Source: Sodiomyces alkalinus F11
Taxonomy: Eukaryota > Ascomycota > Sordariomycetes > Glomerellales > Plectosphaerellaceae
Direction of reading: 5' to 3'
DNA: 64,000 nucleotides
Assembly: GCF_003711515.1 (NCBI RefSeq)
Contig: NW_021167079.1
Location: 3,379,185 to 3,443,184, forward strand
This document shows, in pieces, positions 22,259 to 34,528 of the stretch. The notes under the pieces were generated by a model, which saw nothing but the letters and a program-made list of their open reading frames with translations, had not been told where the DNA came from and did not search any database. The position numbers were made by a program, and so were the translations under genes. The number at the start of each line of letters is the position of its first letter. Position 1 is the stretch's first letter.

Positions 22259-23438
22259 ATTCACGTACTATAAGTCCGTCTTTTTCTACGATTCGTCGCG
22301 AAAAAGTAGTATATCTTATCGGGATTCGTAAGAATTCTATATACCGTGGGATTAAGAGTCTATCGAATAAGATCTAGATAAGGGTAAAATATCGATAGAA
22401 TAATAGTAATTAGATAGCGACGTGTTATATCCGCTAATATCTAAGACTAGTATCGTACACGATATTATTAGAAGTCCGTAAAATACTTTAATTAGTAAAA
22501 AATACCCTTAAGTACTATTAGATCTTAAGGCTAATACTTATATAGTAGCCGCTAGAGTCTATTACTAGTATATATATTTCCTCCGGCTCTATATATATAG
22601 ACTTTCTACTAAATCTCGCTTATACTACTTAAGATTATCTATAACTCCGTTAATTCTGCCATTAAAGGTATTCCAATATATAACTTACCTAATAGTCTTT
22701 TTCTATAAAGTAAGGTCTTTTATATATTCTCTTCGTTAACTAATTTAATCTAGTAATTAAGGAGTAATATAATCGTGATAGAAGTCCGTAGTAGGAAGAT
22801 ATTAATAGGCTTTCCCCCCTTAATAAATATATATATATTACTAAACGGGGGCGTCTCTAAGTATAGCAATTATAATCTAAGAGGTAGGATATTTCCGAGT
22901 TATCTTATTCTAAATCTAGATTAAAATATATTAATACTTATTATAAATAAAGCGAAGAGAGGTATTACTTACTACTTTCTATAAAGTACTGTTCTCCTTA
23001 TTATTTAAGACGTTTACTAGAATAATAATCGCTATACCCCTAATATAGCTTTTAGGTATCTTAGGAATCCTAGCTATATATAGGACTTTTTATACTTATA
23101 TAGCTTAACTACCCGGGGCTAGTCTTCTATTAGTATACACGGTAGCAGAAATAAGAATTAGATCGCTTTATATATCTAATAGGACCTAATCTATATAAGT
23201 AAATAATACTATAAGGTTTAGTTCTGTATATATATACCTACTATACTCGATTTCTCTGGATTATATCTCGGGGAGGTTAGCGATTAGGATAGAGTCTATA
23301 AAGATATAGTCGTAGATTTGTATTTTTAAAGAATCTTAGATTATAAAAGTCGTTTTCTTAACTTTCCGGCTCTAGTAGGTCCTCTCTTTACTAAATCTCA
23401 CTATTAGGATCTATTTCCGAGTCTAAATTTATATTAAA

Positions 23439-23480
23439 ATAATTTCGAATTGTTTCTGAATTATTTCCGAATCGTTTCCG
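23439..23480. repeat. 11-bp repeat array (h), reverse orientation
   Basis: About four units (AATTTCGAATT, GTTTCTGAATT, ATTTCCGAATC, GTTTCCGCACC) just inside the right end of the transposon. Confidence 0.7.
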
Positions 23481-23599
23481 CACCGATTCCTATCGCCTTA
23501 ATTTATCACTATCTCCTACTATACTACCCCTTACTTATTTACCCCTCTATTAACGCCTAAAGCTTACTTAAGGTATATACGTATATTATATAACCTAGC

Positions 23600-23654
23600 A
23601 CTAACCACCCCCTATACGTACTCTTAGCTTAGCCCCCGAGTTTAGTATCAGTTT
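23600..23654. repeat. Right terminal inverted repeat of the DNA transposon
   Basis: Reverse-complement partner of the left end. Most differences from it are transitions. It retains a TGATAC/AACTGA context that appears as TAATAT on the left, as expected from unequal RIP. Confidence 0.75.
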
Positions 23655-24105
23655 ATCAGTAACCTCTTATCAGATACCATAGCCACCTTATCGGGGTATG
23701 ATAAACCATATTATATTAGACGTGTGGAGTACCTCGTTTCTATATATCCACCCTTATTTCCCCTGCTTTTTCCGTATAGTTAAATATTCTTATAAAGTAT
23801 TATAAACTTCACTTAGATAAATATATACAAAATTCGGCGTACCTTATTTATATTCTAATAGTTATAAGCCCGGCGTTCTAATAAACGAAGCTATTTAGAT
23901 CGATTCTATAGCTTCTAGGCGATCAGCCTTAAGTCTGTAGCGGGTCGTTTAGTATTATTAGCAACGTCCGCCTACTTTAGTTTTATTAAATCGCTTTATC
24001 GTTTTAATCGCACTATCGTTTTTAAGCGTTTAGTATAGTTAATTAACCTTTCCGTTTATTCTATTCCACTGCTTTTTATTAGTATAACGATAGCTTTCAC
24101 GGTAG
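23655..24105 (+). mobile_element. Ty1/copia-like element, left fragment (start of gag)
   Basis: The last ~50 bases read in frame as gag (FYSTAFY, then YNDSFHG with one RIP-type stop). They continue in the same frame at 38369 once the intervening gypsy element and one copy of its GTAG duplication are removed. The left limit of the copia element and its LTR were not found; sequence before ~24050 is AT-rich and undiagnosed. It could lie entirely between the TIR transposon end and this point, or the TIR element could itself be an insertion in it. Confidence 0.6.
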
Positions 24106-24462
24106 TGTAACTGGATAAAGACGTAGTGGCACCAGATCGTTAAGACAAAGATCAGACAAAGAGGTCAGTCCAGTAAAACCACGATATATAACCAAAATAT
24201 AACTAACACCGCTATAACCTTTAGCGAAGAAGTAGATCGGTAGTCACTATTCTGATTAGGGTAATGTAAGTTAAACTGGAAAGATACCTTAAACGTGGGA
24301 TAAGTAATTATAAAAGAGGATAATGATTATATCTTAGTCCCTCGATAGGGATATCCGGCGCCTGTCCTTAATATATATGTAGGAGGTGGACCCCGTAGCC
24401 TTAAAAAGGGGGTCACGTGACTACCTGCTAAACCACTCTAAAGCCGTATCTGCGCGGTTATA
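24106..24462. repeat. Gypsy-A copy 1, 3' LTR
   Basis: Starts TGTAACTGGATAAAG and ends GCGGTTATA. The original ends were probably TGTAA...TTACA, a 5-bp inverted pair, with CA changed to TA by RIP. It is 357 bp, the same length as the 38008 copy, and is one of the least mutated copies. Confidence 0.88.
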
Positions 24463-24489
24463 ATACGGCCCTAGTTATCTCGTTTACGC

Positions 24490-26560
24490 CCTCGTAACGT
24501 AGATAACTCCTAAAAATAAACAGATATAAGCTAATAAACTAAGTAAAGAGCTATCGTATACCCTCGTTCCTCTAATCACCCCGTCCTCCACGTATACTAA
24601 GTTAGGGATCCTCTTAGTTCTAGTTCCTCCGTATATACTATTCCCTTACTACCTTTACTAACTATATTCTTAAGACGTCGCTTATCTAATCCTTTATATA
24701 TACCTTTACTTACGCTTTAGTAAAGTCCTTCCTCCGATTATATAGTCCCGCTCGCTAGCCTTCCTAGCCTCTTAATTAGTAGTAGCCTTATCTGCCTCCT
24801 ATTTAATCCCCGCGTTATAACGAAGCTATCCTTCCTAGGGTATAGCCCGAGGCGGCGGTAGATATAGCGCGCTATTAGCTATTACGTCACGGAGGCCTGC
24901 TCGGTATAGGTTATTAAAAGACTTAACCTATTCTTCCTTAGTGTATAGGCTCGGCCTAATAGGACTAACGCACTTAGCTAGAGGCCGTATATCTACGAGT
25001 CTATAGTAAAGCAGGTAACGAGATATCTCTATGCCCTTAGCCTAGTACTTCGCCTCCTTTTCCTATTTATCTTAGATATCGTAGCTCCTTTTCTTTAAGA
25101 CGGTAGCGGGCTTAGGCGCCGCCTTAAGAGTCTTAGGCGTTTTAGGTATTTTCGGGGGCGGCGTTTTCTTAACGGCCGGTAGCGTCTGCTTCACGGCTTT
25201 CTTACCCTTTAGCGTCTAAAGCTTAAGACTACCGAGACCTGCGTTATTAACGTTATTACTGCTATCGGATAATACTAGGGGGTTCTAGAAACTCTAGCCT
25301 AATATACTAGTAAGGTCTATAATCTCGGGATTAGGGGAACTAGTAAGATTAATAGACTCTTCCTCGGCCTTAGGCGTTTTAGAAGTTTTAGGACCCTTAG
25401 GCGGGTTAACCGGTATCCACTTCTTAGTCTTATTAATAGGCTAGAAAGCAGTCGTTTTAGGAACTTTAGGAGGCGGCTTTACGGGCTTTATAGCTAGCTT
25501 TATATAGTAACCGAAGCCGAAGAGTTTACTAATATAAATCACCTAACCTTTTTTAATATATCGAGTATATTCCGCTATATTATTCCTATAGTAGCGACCT
25601 TAGGAGAACTTATAAATCTTAGAGCTTTAGGGAAATAGGTATCCCTCTTAGGCTAATACTCTGATCTATTCTATAATAAAAGGGCCGTATAAATAGCCGT
25701 CTTACTATACCGGACTAGGTATAATATAGAACTTCCTAGCTATACTATTAATAGCTTTCTTAGGGGCACCGATAAATACTAACTATAGTATCGCGAGATA
25801 AGCGATTTTAAGGAGGCGGCGCTTACCTTTACCGTCCGATTATATACTATTATACCCGTATATAATCCAGGTCTTTTAGTTAATAATTAGACTAATAAAA
25901 TAGTTACTATCGATATAGTAGATTATAGGGATAAAGCGGCTAGTCCTAGCACGTTATCGTGCCTTATCCTTAAGGGTTATAAACTTAGCTTTTCCTTTAC
26001 TATTTACTCCCTAGTATAGAATCTCGTTAAGAAATATAGCGGACCTTAAGTCCCCTTACCTGTAGCTGATTACCACACTTACTACTTCTTCTATAATACC
26101 CTTCTCCTGCTACTTATCGCCCTTAATATCGTTACATAGACGGTAGGCTAATATTAAAATAAAGCGGACCTTAAGGTACCGTTTACTATATAAGACTATT
26201 AGGGGTGACTATAATACAGCTAGTCCTGCGATCTCTGCGTCTAGCCTATTATTCTTATTCTTATCTAAGAGTCCCTAAACTATCTACTAGCCGTCCTTCA
26301 AGATAGCTCTAAACCTAATATAAGGGGTATCGTTATCTATGGCCTTAAAGAGGCGGTACGGTAAACTACTTATTAGGAACGCCTACTTACTTTTCTTAGG
26401 GTTATACTCCTTACGGGGCCTAGTGCTTGACTCGATAGCGGTCCGTCCCTTAGGCTGAATACCCTTATTTAGGTCTAAGCCCTTAGGGGCGGTGGCCTAG
26501 TAGTCTATAGAGTTATTAGCGGTTATAGCGTCGATATTCGTAGGATCTAGTATCTGCGGT
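24490..26560 (-). pseudogene. Gypsy-A accessory ORF A (sense with pol), unknown protein
   Basis: The minus strand reads as one frame of roughly 650-690 codons, broken only by TAG/TAA of the kind RIP makes from CAG, CAA and TGG. The N-terminal half has hydrophobic and aromatic segments such as FIGAPKKAINSIARKF and GYLYGPFIIE. The middle is Lys/Pro-rich and disordered (VKPPPKVPKTT, KGPKTSKTPKAEEES). The end holds VKSFNNLYRAGLRDV and a basic stretch. I recognise no domain. It lies between integrase and the 3' LTR in pol orientation, where a spliced envelope-like or accessory gene could sit, but I see no signal peptide or membrane anchor that would support an envelope. A diverged copy with the same layout is present at 40800-42397 plus 51607-52150. 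Limits are approximate. Confidence 0.6.
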
Positions 26561-27580
26561 TACTTATATTACCCTAATCAGGGTCTTTAGTAATAATTCC
26601 TTACGAAAAAAAAAGAGAAAAAGGGAGTAGGGGTTATTCGGGGGGGGAAATAGGGAGATCGAAATAGCGGAAACGGGGTAAAATATAATAGGCAAGAATA
26701 GGTAAGCCTAAGTCTATAAGGAAATATCGAAGGGGGAGATTAGGATTAAGGCTAAGGAGGGTTCTATTTATCCTCCAAGGACCTCTTTTAAAGGCTTTTC
26801 CCTTTAAGTAGGAGTCCTTAGCTTATAATTATAGCTCGAACGGTCTTTTAGTCGTTAAAGGAGGTTATTTCCTAAGTCGTGATAAAGATAGCCTTTATAA
26901 AATCGGAAAGAAGGTGCTAAATTAGGAAATCAACGTTAGAAACGCTTACCATAATTAGCTAACTCGCTTTAGTGCTTACTATAATTAGCTAGTAAATATC
27001 TAATAAGGCTCTTCGTTTATTAGGTAGTAGGCGGAGTCGTGATTCTATAATAAAGGAAAATAAAAGGAGGTAGCTATAAATAGCTATAAAGGTAGGTCGA
27101 ATAATCGTAATTACTTCGTTAGAGACGCCTCCCTTAACTTATAGAAGCTATAAGCCGCTTAGTTAACGTCTCTGCTTATCTGTCTTTTAAATATAAAAGA
27201 TATAGGATCCCCGGCTCTTTATTCCTCTTCTTCTAAGTAATATCACTACTTCTATAGCTATCTTTACCGATAGTATTATCACTATAATAATTTCCTAACT
27301 TCTCGAATATATACTATAGCTTCTAAGTATATAATTAGGGTATTAAATAAAGCGGAACCGTATAAACGTAAGAAGGCCATTAGTAGATAGGAGTCCGTTA
27401 AGCCTATTCTATAGTTTTAGTCTAAGACGCGTCTAATAAGGGGCACCCCTAATTAGTATAACGTTTAGGTCACGCCTATAAATATAACTATAAGTTTTCC
27501 TTCCTTATTTCTCGTGGTTACCCTAATTAGGGCGTACTAACTTTAGTACTAAGGTTAATACGTATATCGGTTAGTTTAAG
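26561..27580. promoter_or_regulatory. Intergenic region between divergent ORFs A and B of gypsy-A
   Basis: About 1 kb separates the starts of ORF A (leftward) and ORF B (rightward). It has G-runs near 26640 and copies of a palindrome: ACCCTAATCAGGGT at its left edge (26571) and CCCTAATTAGGG at 27521, sixty bases before ORF B. A two-way promoter inside the element is inferred from layout only. Confidence 0.4.
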
Positions 27581-28560
27581 GTGGCTAGTAAGGGCGGCGT
27601 TTTATACGTCGAGCTCGACCTTCTATCTTCGGTCGTTAATTTAGATACCCGGCTTACCGTTATAAACCGGTTTTAGGATACCTTATTAAATATTACTAAC
27701 CGGGACGTAGAATAGGCTTTATTTAAGGAGATACATAACTTCTTTAAGACGCCCTTATTTCGTCGTTATATCTTCGTGGCTAAGGACCTCACGGGTCCCT
27801 AAAAAGAGTATATTATAAAGATCGTGATAAGGCCTTACGCCGCTAGGGTATTTATCGTGCAGGTATATAGCGTAGTTAATAAGGTGCCCTACTAGTGCTA
27901 CGAAGAACGCTGGATAGCTATAACAGATCGGGTTAATAATAAGATCACGTACCTATTCTATAAGTGCGTCTCCCTGCTATAGAATCTACGCTTCCCCGAC
28001 TACGCTAACTACCTATTCTATAAGTCTACTTATATATTCCGAGATAAGGGCCTTCGTAAGGAGTTCTAATGGGCTAAGTATAAGATTAGCTAGCCCGATA
28101 GTGATTACCCCGGCATTAAACACTATAATCCCCTCTCTAAGAATAATTTAGTGCTACCGTAGTATTTTTATAACGATAAACAATACCCGATCTACTCGCC
28201 TTAGACCGGTGTCTTCCTAGTTAATATAACCGCTATAGGCTATAAGATTACTCGCTAGATACGCTAGGCCTATAGCGGTAAGACCGCTAAGGCTTACGAT
28301 AGCTTACTTAGTCTTATCCTAGTACTCTTAGCTCGGTATAGGAAGGAGGTAGATAGGTATTATAATATTATCCGTAAGACTAAGGAGGTACTTAGCCGGG
28401 AGGAAATAGTTATCTACTAGACTATTCCGCTTCCTCAGAAGGCTTAGGTCTAGCGCCGGGTCTCTAAGAAGTACGGGCTTAAGGAAGGTAACTATAAAAG
28501 CGACCCTAACCTAGAAACTAAGTTATTTACTTAATAGGGTGCTTTATAATTAGGGGAATA
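27581..28560 (+). pseudogene. Gypsy-A accessory ORF B (antisense to pol), unknown protein
   Basis: The plus strand is open for about 325 codons in one frame, with only RIP-type stops. Legible segments include LFKEIHNFFKTPLFRRYIF, EERWIAITDRVNNKITYL and YPGIKHYNPLSKNNLVLP. The composition is that of a globular, aromatic-rich protein, not a low-complexity one. No domain is recognised. It runs opposite to gag-pol. The segment starting VASKGG is preceded by GTG in both copies, so the true start or a first exon must lie upstream. A homologous frame is present in the second gypsy-A copy, split by a LINE (53258-53307 and 59933-60830), with conserved EERWIAIT-like and VNNK segments. Confidence 0.6.
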
Positions 28561-28574
28561 GGTGGTAAGGATAG

Positions 28575-28939
28575 NNNNNNNNNNNNNNNNNNNNNNNNNN
28601 NNNNNNNNNNNNNNNNNNNNNNNNNNNNNNNNNNNNNNNNNNNNNNNNNNNNNNNNNNNNNNNNNNNNNNNNNNNNNNNNNNNNNNNNNNNNNNNNNNNN
28701 NNNNNNNNNNNNNNNNNNNNNNNNNNNNNNNNNNNNNNNNNNNNNNNNNNNNNNNNNNNNNNNNNNNNNNNNNNNNNNNNNNNNNNNNNNNNNNNNNNNN
28801 NNNNNNNNNNNNNNNNNNNNNNNNNNNNNNNNNNNNNNNNNNNNNNNNNNNNNNNNNNNNNNNNNNNNNNNNNNNNNNNNNNNNNNNNNNNNNNNNNNNN
28901 NNNNNNNNNNNNNNNNNNNNNNNNNNNNNNNNNNNNNNN
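28575..28939. other. Assembly gap (365 N)
   Basis: A run of N between the end of ORF B and the integrase-side spacer of gypsy-A copy 1. The matching interval in copy 2 (about 60862-61245) is nearly the same length, ~380 bases, so the gap probably hides an ordinary repeat segment including a T-rich tract. Confidence 0.95.
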
Positions 28940-29890
28940 ATATTACGTTTTTCTTTATTAGGGGTTTTTCTAGCGGGGCTCTTAACGCCGTTAACTTAGT
29001 GTCTTAAACTTACTCTTCTAGTAATAGGTATAGTGTTAGTCTTTTCTTTCCGGACGAGGAACTTACGTATAGTAAGCTTAAGGGTAGTATATATAGGTGT
29101 GGTTAGGGGGATAGGGGTATAATATTAGTTATAGGGAGAGCGATTAGTAATAGAGATTAGGAAAAGGGGCTTTAAGTAGTAAGAAGGGGGTGGCTTTTAT
29201 ACTTCTGAAATCGGCCTTTAAGATTAACGTAATAACTTAATAAGTTATTAGTACTAGGGTTAGTAAAGGAGGGATTTACGGTTTGCGGCTTATAGCCTTT
29301 AACGGTATTTCTCTCGATTATATTATACTCTTAGTAACCGTCCCTATACTAGTTATTCCCGACTATAACTCCTTTCCGTAGAATAGGCAGCTTATATTAA
29401 ACTAGGTGTAATTTAGCTTAGGTCCGATAAATTATACGGTGATTAGGGGAATAGAAGTGAAGAATTCGAAATTATAATAAAAGAAACCTTTATTTATTAC
29501 GGAAAAGAGAGTATATAGTGGTATATCTCTATAACGTCCACGTAGTTAGGCTTACTTATAAATATAATAAATGATAAATATAGGAAAAAAGTCTTTTAAT
29601 CGGGGAAATAAAGCCGGATAGGTTTATAGTGCTTCTAATTAGGGTAATAAAAGGAAAAGTTTAAAAAAGAAACGGACTAAGGTAGTGGTTAGGAAGATTA
29701 TTTATAGGTTTACGCCCTTTATACTAGTGTATATCGCGACTAGGTGGATAAGAGACTTAGCTCTATTTACCCTCGGCCCTAAGACTATACGCTAGCCTCC
29801 TAGCGAGTATAGGCTTTAAAAATAAAGGAAATTAGGGAAAATAATAATAAAGAATAAAATACAGCTCGCTAGTATAATCCTCGTACTTAC
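28940..29890. other. Gypsy-A spacer between ORF B and the integrase end
   Basis: Non-coding, AT-rich, CA/TG-poor DNA. It is strongly similar to 61246-62150 in the second copy, with many long identical runs, so it belongs to the element. It contains TGATTAGGGGAA at 29440 and CTAATTAGGGTAA at 29637, both versions of the recurring palindrome. Confidence 0.55.
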
Positions 29891-31350
29891 TCGGGTTAAA
29901 ATCTAGACGTTATAGAATCTGCACTTCGACGGTACTAAACTCCCTTACCTTTTTAAACTCTTCTTCCAGCTTCTTAGAATACTCCCCTAATAACTCTTTT
30001 AGTCTCTCGGAGCAGCGTAAAATATCGTTAATAGTATAATCAGGGGAACTAATATTATCCTCGGCCCTAGTATCTTCTTTAGGGTCCTCGCTAGGTAAAA
30101 AGGGTGCTTTGGTGACTTCTTCGGTAATAGGCGCTCCTCGGGTAGGGTATATAATCTTAAGCTCTTCGCTATAGTCCCGTTTAAGTATAGTCTAGTCCTT
30201 AGGCTCCTAGTACCTATTATCGTTTTAGATAAACTTCTTTAGGCGGTTAGTGGTAAAAGTAATCCCTTTTAGTTTATCCTTAGTAAGAGTCTTAAGGATA
30301 AAGAACTTATTATCGTGATTAGCCTTTCGGATATAATATAGGCTATTCTAGCAGTAGTCGAGCTTAGCCTCATAGCTTATATCGATAGCTTTCTTAGTAT
30401 CGTGAACTAGTATAAGATCCTTAACTTATAGCCTTTGCTTACGGAGTACCCGGGCACGCCTAGCGTTAATATAGGCTATCCGTCGCCCTCGTTATTTAGT
30501 GATTATAGTAATAGTAGCTTATCGGTTAGTATTAAGCTAGGTAAAAGCCCTTAACCGAAGTATTATCTTATCCTTAGGGGTTTTAACGCGGCCTTAGTCT
30601 AGTACTCTCTAGGTTAGGCAGGTCGTCTTAATCGGGGTCATAGCCTCGTGGCCATGCAGAAGGAAGAAAGGGGTACGGCTAGTAGAAGCTCTTACCGTTA
30701 TACGGTTAACGAAGAGGATTATCGGGAGGATCTTATAAAGGGCTTTGGGGTAAAGCTTCGACTAGATAGATAGAGCGTAGGTAATAGCTTTATGCCTAAC
30801 CTTATTAAGGCTATTAGCGCGGGGGTAGTAGACTAAGGCGAGCTTTTAAGTAATCCTATAATAACGATTTAGCTTAATTACATAACTCTTATTCTCTAGA
30901 CCTCTATCTATAAGGAGGATTATATAGAGCCTATACCTATAGATTATATCTTCCCATAGAAATAAGGTAATAGCCTTAGACGTGTTTTTCTTTAATAGTC
31001 AGGCCTTAACCTAACCTATCAATATATAGCGGGCCTTTATAAGATACTACCCTTAAAGATATTAAACGTTTAGGCTAACCTAGGTAAAAGGGAGGGCGGT
31101 TTCAGGTAGGCTTATTACGATTAGGAGGTCCTCCTAGGAATAACTACGGCGGGTCTAGTATTTAGAATAGGAATCGATAAACCTCTAAACGCTCTGATAG
31201 ATACTATCCTAGAAGTAGTTAGCAGTGAGGCGATAGTAAGTGCCCTGCCTTCCTCGGTATCCGGATTCGTCGTAGGTTCTCCTAATTAGGTTAACCTAGG
31301 CGTTCTTATCGTTAATCCAGCGTTTAGGGGTCGAATCGGCCTTAGTTACT
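29890..31350 (-). pseudogene. Gypsy-A integrase and C-terminal tail (RIP-broken)
   Basis: On the minus strand an HHCC-like zinc region lies near 31140-31300 (NLIRRTYDESGYRG then GTYYRL). It is followed by the catalytic core, matching the better preserved copy at 62909-63220. The tail after the core, 30600-29900, is charged and coiled-coil-like (RLKELLGEYSKKLEEEFKK). Known: the retroviral-type integrase core inserts cDNA into the genome. All frames carry TAA/TAG interruptions. Confidence 0.75.
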
Positions 31351-31779
31351 CGGGTTTATAGTAGTCTATTCTTAAGGAATACACGGGTAGCTCTATCTTT
31401 AACTCTATAGGCTTTCCTAGGATCTATTCCTTTAGGCACGCGAAAGGTCGTTAAAAAGGTGGCTACTTATCGGGAAAACTAACTCTAAGTAAGGTCCTTA
31501 TCGAGGATATTATCGGCTAGGACAGGGTTATTAAACTACTTCTCGGCTTTTATAAGAAAGATTCTATCGTCTATAAAGTCGTTTAGGTCATTTTTGGTAT
31601 CGTTATTAGTCTAATTAGAGGGTAATCCGGGTATCCGGGAGAGTCTATCGGTTATAGTGTTCTTAGATTCTTTAATATACTTAATATTAAAGTCGAAGAG
31701 CCGGATCCAGGCGAGCTATCGGGTAATTAGGGTATTAGGGAGGTTAGAGTAGATCCTTTTAACTAGGATAGGAGGGCTT

Positions 31780-32900
31780 AGGTATCGGTTTTAAGGATAA
31801 AGTAAACCCTATAAAGGTAGTTATATAGGCGCTAAAGAGTCTTTAGGACACCCCTTAGCTTTAGCTTATTAGCGTTATAGACCCTCTCCGTAAAAGACTA
31901 GTGTCTACTTTTATACCGTGCCACGGCTTTTTTATTCTTAATATACTATCCGAGGATTCCACCCTATCTATCTATACTAATATCGATAATAACGTAGATA
32001 ACTCCTACGCCTTCGCCGTACTAGATAGTAATTAGGATAGGGATAGTAGTAAGGGCTTTCTTAAGGGCGTTTATAGCGTGTTATTAAGGCTCCTCTCACT
32101 TAAAGATAGTATTCTTCCGTAGCAGGTCGGTTAGAGGTCTAGCGATAACGGCGAACTTATAAATCCAGACTCGGTAAAAGGTGGCGAGACTAAGGAATAA
32201 ACGAATATTAGAGACCGTACTATACCTTTCCTACTCCCGGACCGTCGCGATCTTAGCCTATTTAGGGGAATAACCGTTAATACTATAGACGTAGCCTACG
32301 ATAGTGGCTACTTTCTAATACTACTAGCTTTTAACACCTATAATAATGCCTTTAGCTAGCTCTACGTTAAGAAGCACCTTATCGATATTAGCGATATACT
32401 CGGCTATAAAACGGCGAATTCCTAGTCTAATCAGGGTATTCTTATAGGTAGTTATCGGTTCTTTTACTATAATATCGTTAATAAAGGGTCTATAGCACTA
32501 GGAAATAAGGTCGTAAAGGATACGGGCTATAATACGTATAAACTAGGCCACTAAATTAGTAGCCCCCTAAGGAAGAGTATATATCCTAAAGAGTCTAATA
32601 ATAGTCGTAAAGGTAGTTAGATCTTAAGACTCCTTATTAAGGGTGGCTTAATCGTAGCCGGAAAAGTGGTCTAAGAGTGATATAAGCTTATATATAGCGA
32701 AATCCTCGGACAACTTATCGGCCTTAGGCAGTATAAAGGTATCTTAAAGAGTTACTACGTTAATCTTAGTAGCCGAGTTAATAAGCCGTATATTACCGTC
32801 CTTCTTCTTAACTAAGAACCAGGGGTTACGATAAGCTACGTGGCTTTCCTCGATTATACCTTTCTTAAGGCGGTCCTTTATTATCTGCACGACTATAGAC
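31780..32900 (-). pseudogene. Gypsy-A reverse transcriptase and RNase H (RIP-broken)
   Basis: On the minus strand, RT begins with a WFLVKKKDGNIRLI-type segment near 32820 and has TLPQGATNLVAQF near 32560-32600. A PFINDIIVK segment near 32470 replaces the catalytic Asp-Asp loop, the first Asp changed to Asn. RNase H follows at ~31850-32010 (RWGGILGQYIKNKKAVARY with one stop). This order is that of Ty3/gypsy. The Asp to Asn change fits G-to-A mutation. Confidence 0.8.
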
Positions 32901-34210
32901 TCTAGAGCCTTAAGGATAGGGATTTCTTTTACCTGCTATACGTTATAAGGAACCGCCCGAATCTTCTATAGAGGGGCTACTCGTTCCTCGAGGCGGCCGT
33001 ACTTAGTCTAGTCCTATATAATAGCTACCTCTCGGTTTAGGAGGACTTTTATTAGGAGCTCCTTTTCTTTAGGGGTTAAGTAGTTAAGGGTCTCTAGGAT
33101 AGCGTTAAGTCTTTCGGGCGTAAGGCGCGAACGGGGTATAATTTTAGAAAACTTCGGTATAATTAGGCTAATAAACCGCTTATTTTCTAGCTCTTAGTCT
33201 TCCTCTTTAATTTCTACGAGGATATTCTTCTTCTAGTAGGGGTCTCTATTAGGGACACTTTTATCGGACAGGACGTTATTAAGAGGGGGAACCTTAAAAG
33301 CCTTAGGTTTCTATATAGTAAAGACGCCTTCGGGATTAAGGGGATAGTGCGCTTCTTTAATAAAATCCTAGGACTTCCTTTTCTTTAGCTACCATAGCCT
33401 TTTTATCGTAACCACGGCTATACTAATGATATTATCCTCCTCTTTCTTTAGAGCCTCGAGCGCTCTTACCTAGGAATTATCCTACGTTATCCGGTTCTTC
33501 TAAAAATATAAGACTAAGAGGCCGTTAGGGTAATTAGGCTAACGGTAATATAAAAAAGTCGAAAAAGATAAGTGGTTAGTGTGAATTAGTTATTATTATA
33601 TAGTCGTAGTTATTATATAGGGAGCCTCCGCGATACACCTTTTATATCCTCGGCCCTAATTTCGTGGTATCACCCTTAAGGCTATATAAATTCTCTTTAT
33701 TAGGGGCTTTACCTCCTCCGTAAATAGGATGGCTACTAAAGTAGTAGCGTCCTTATTATCTAAATAAAGGAAAATATCGTCGTCGATCTTCTTCTTCTTC
33801 TCCTTCTCCTTCTCCTCCCTCGCCTCCTCCTTCTTTTTCGCCCCTTAGTCGGGCGAACCGCTAACCCTATTATTACTCGATATTAAGGTAGCGGCCCCGG
33901 ACTAACTATAAGGGACGCCATCCTCCCCCTACTATCCGATACTTAGATTAATTAAATCCCCCTTTTCTTAACGCTTCTCCTCCTCTTTAAACTTAGGCTA
34001 GCTTAATCTATAAAGGCGGTTATCGACTTACTCCTTACTAGCGATAGGGATAATAATACGAGTATCCCTATAGGTAAAGTCTATATTAATCTATCTATCC
34101 TTATAGGTAAAAGAGACGTGACTATCGAGTAAGAATAATAGGCTAAGAAGTATCCTAGGCCCTATTCCCTCGATCACTATAAAATAGACCTTCTTATACT
34201 AGTCCCCGAC

Positions 34211-34528
34211 CTAAAGGTGCTCCTCTAGATATCCTGCGTAGTTTACCCTATCTATATCGTTAATTCCCTTAATCGTGATATTACTTTTCCCGATACGGCT
34301 CCGTAATCCTAGCTTTTCTACGAGGTCTAGCCGAATAGTGTTAAAGACGGCTCCTATATCGATAACTACGTAAAAATAATGCTCTATAGGGTAGGCCTTA
34401 GCTATTTGCTTAGTTAGGCTATCCCGTATCGTTATATACTTAGCGTAAATAGTAGGAGGCTTTAGTTTATTAATCGTCGGGGCGGGCGTAATAGATAGGG
34501 CACCGTTAAGCGTAGGGGTAGCGGTCAC
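34211..34528 (-). pseudogene. Gypsy-A aspartic protease segment
   Basis: An open stretch of 105 codons. It has VIDIGAVFNTIRLDLVEKLG, a retropepsin active-site region in which D-I-G-A stands for the usual D-(T/S)-G-A (Thr to Ile is an ACA to ATA change, again RIP-like). It lies between gag and RT, where a gypsy protease belongs. It is open only by chance survival; the start codon is not biological. Confidence 0.7.

Larger units (their letters stand above)
18408..23654. mobile_element. DNA transposon with 55-bp terminal inverted repeats, RIP-degraded, superfamily unknown
   Basis: The two ends are inverted copies of one ~55-bp sequence (left 18408-18462, right 23600-23654), sharing AAACT-ATA-TA-ACTCGG-GGCT-AGCTAAG with mostly G/A or C/T differences. 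The 5.2-kb interior is CA/TG-poor and full of TAA/TAG. I could read only broken coding stretches, among them an Arg/Lys/Glu-rich coiled-coil-like stretch on the minus strand near 19990-20230. I recognise no transposase. Short arrays of an 11-bp motif recur through the interior. No convincing target duplication was seen beyond the ends. A Mutator- or hAT-like element is possible, but this is only inference from size and long TIRs. Confidence 0.65.

Noticed and set aside
26571..27532. CCCTAATTAGGG as a trace of telomere fusion or interstitial telomere
   Set aside because: Only single hexamers occur, no arrays, and the less mutated copies read TGATCA in the middle. The telomere look is a by-product of RIP on a different palindrome.
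28562..28999. Open frame across the N gap
   Set aside because: Most of its codons are unknown bases; nothing supports it.
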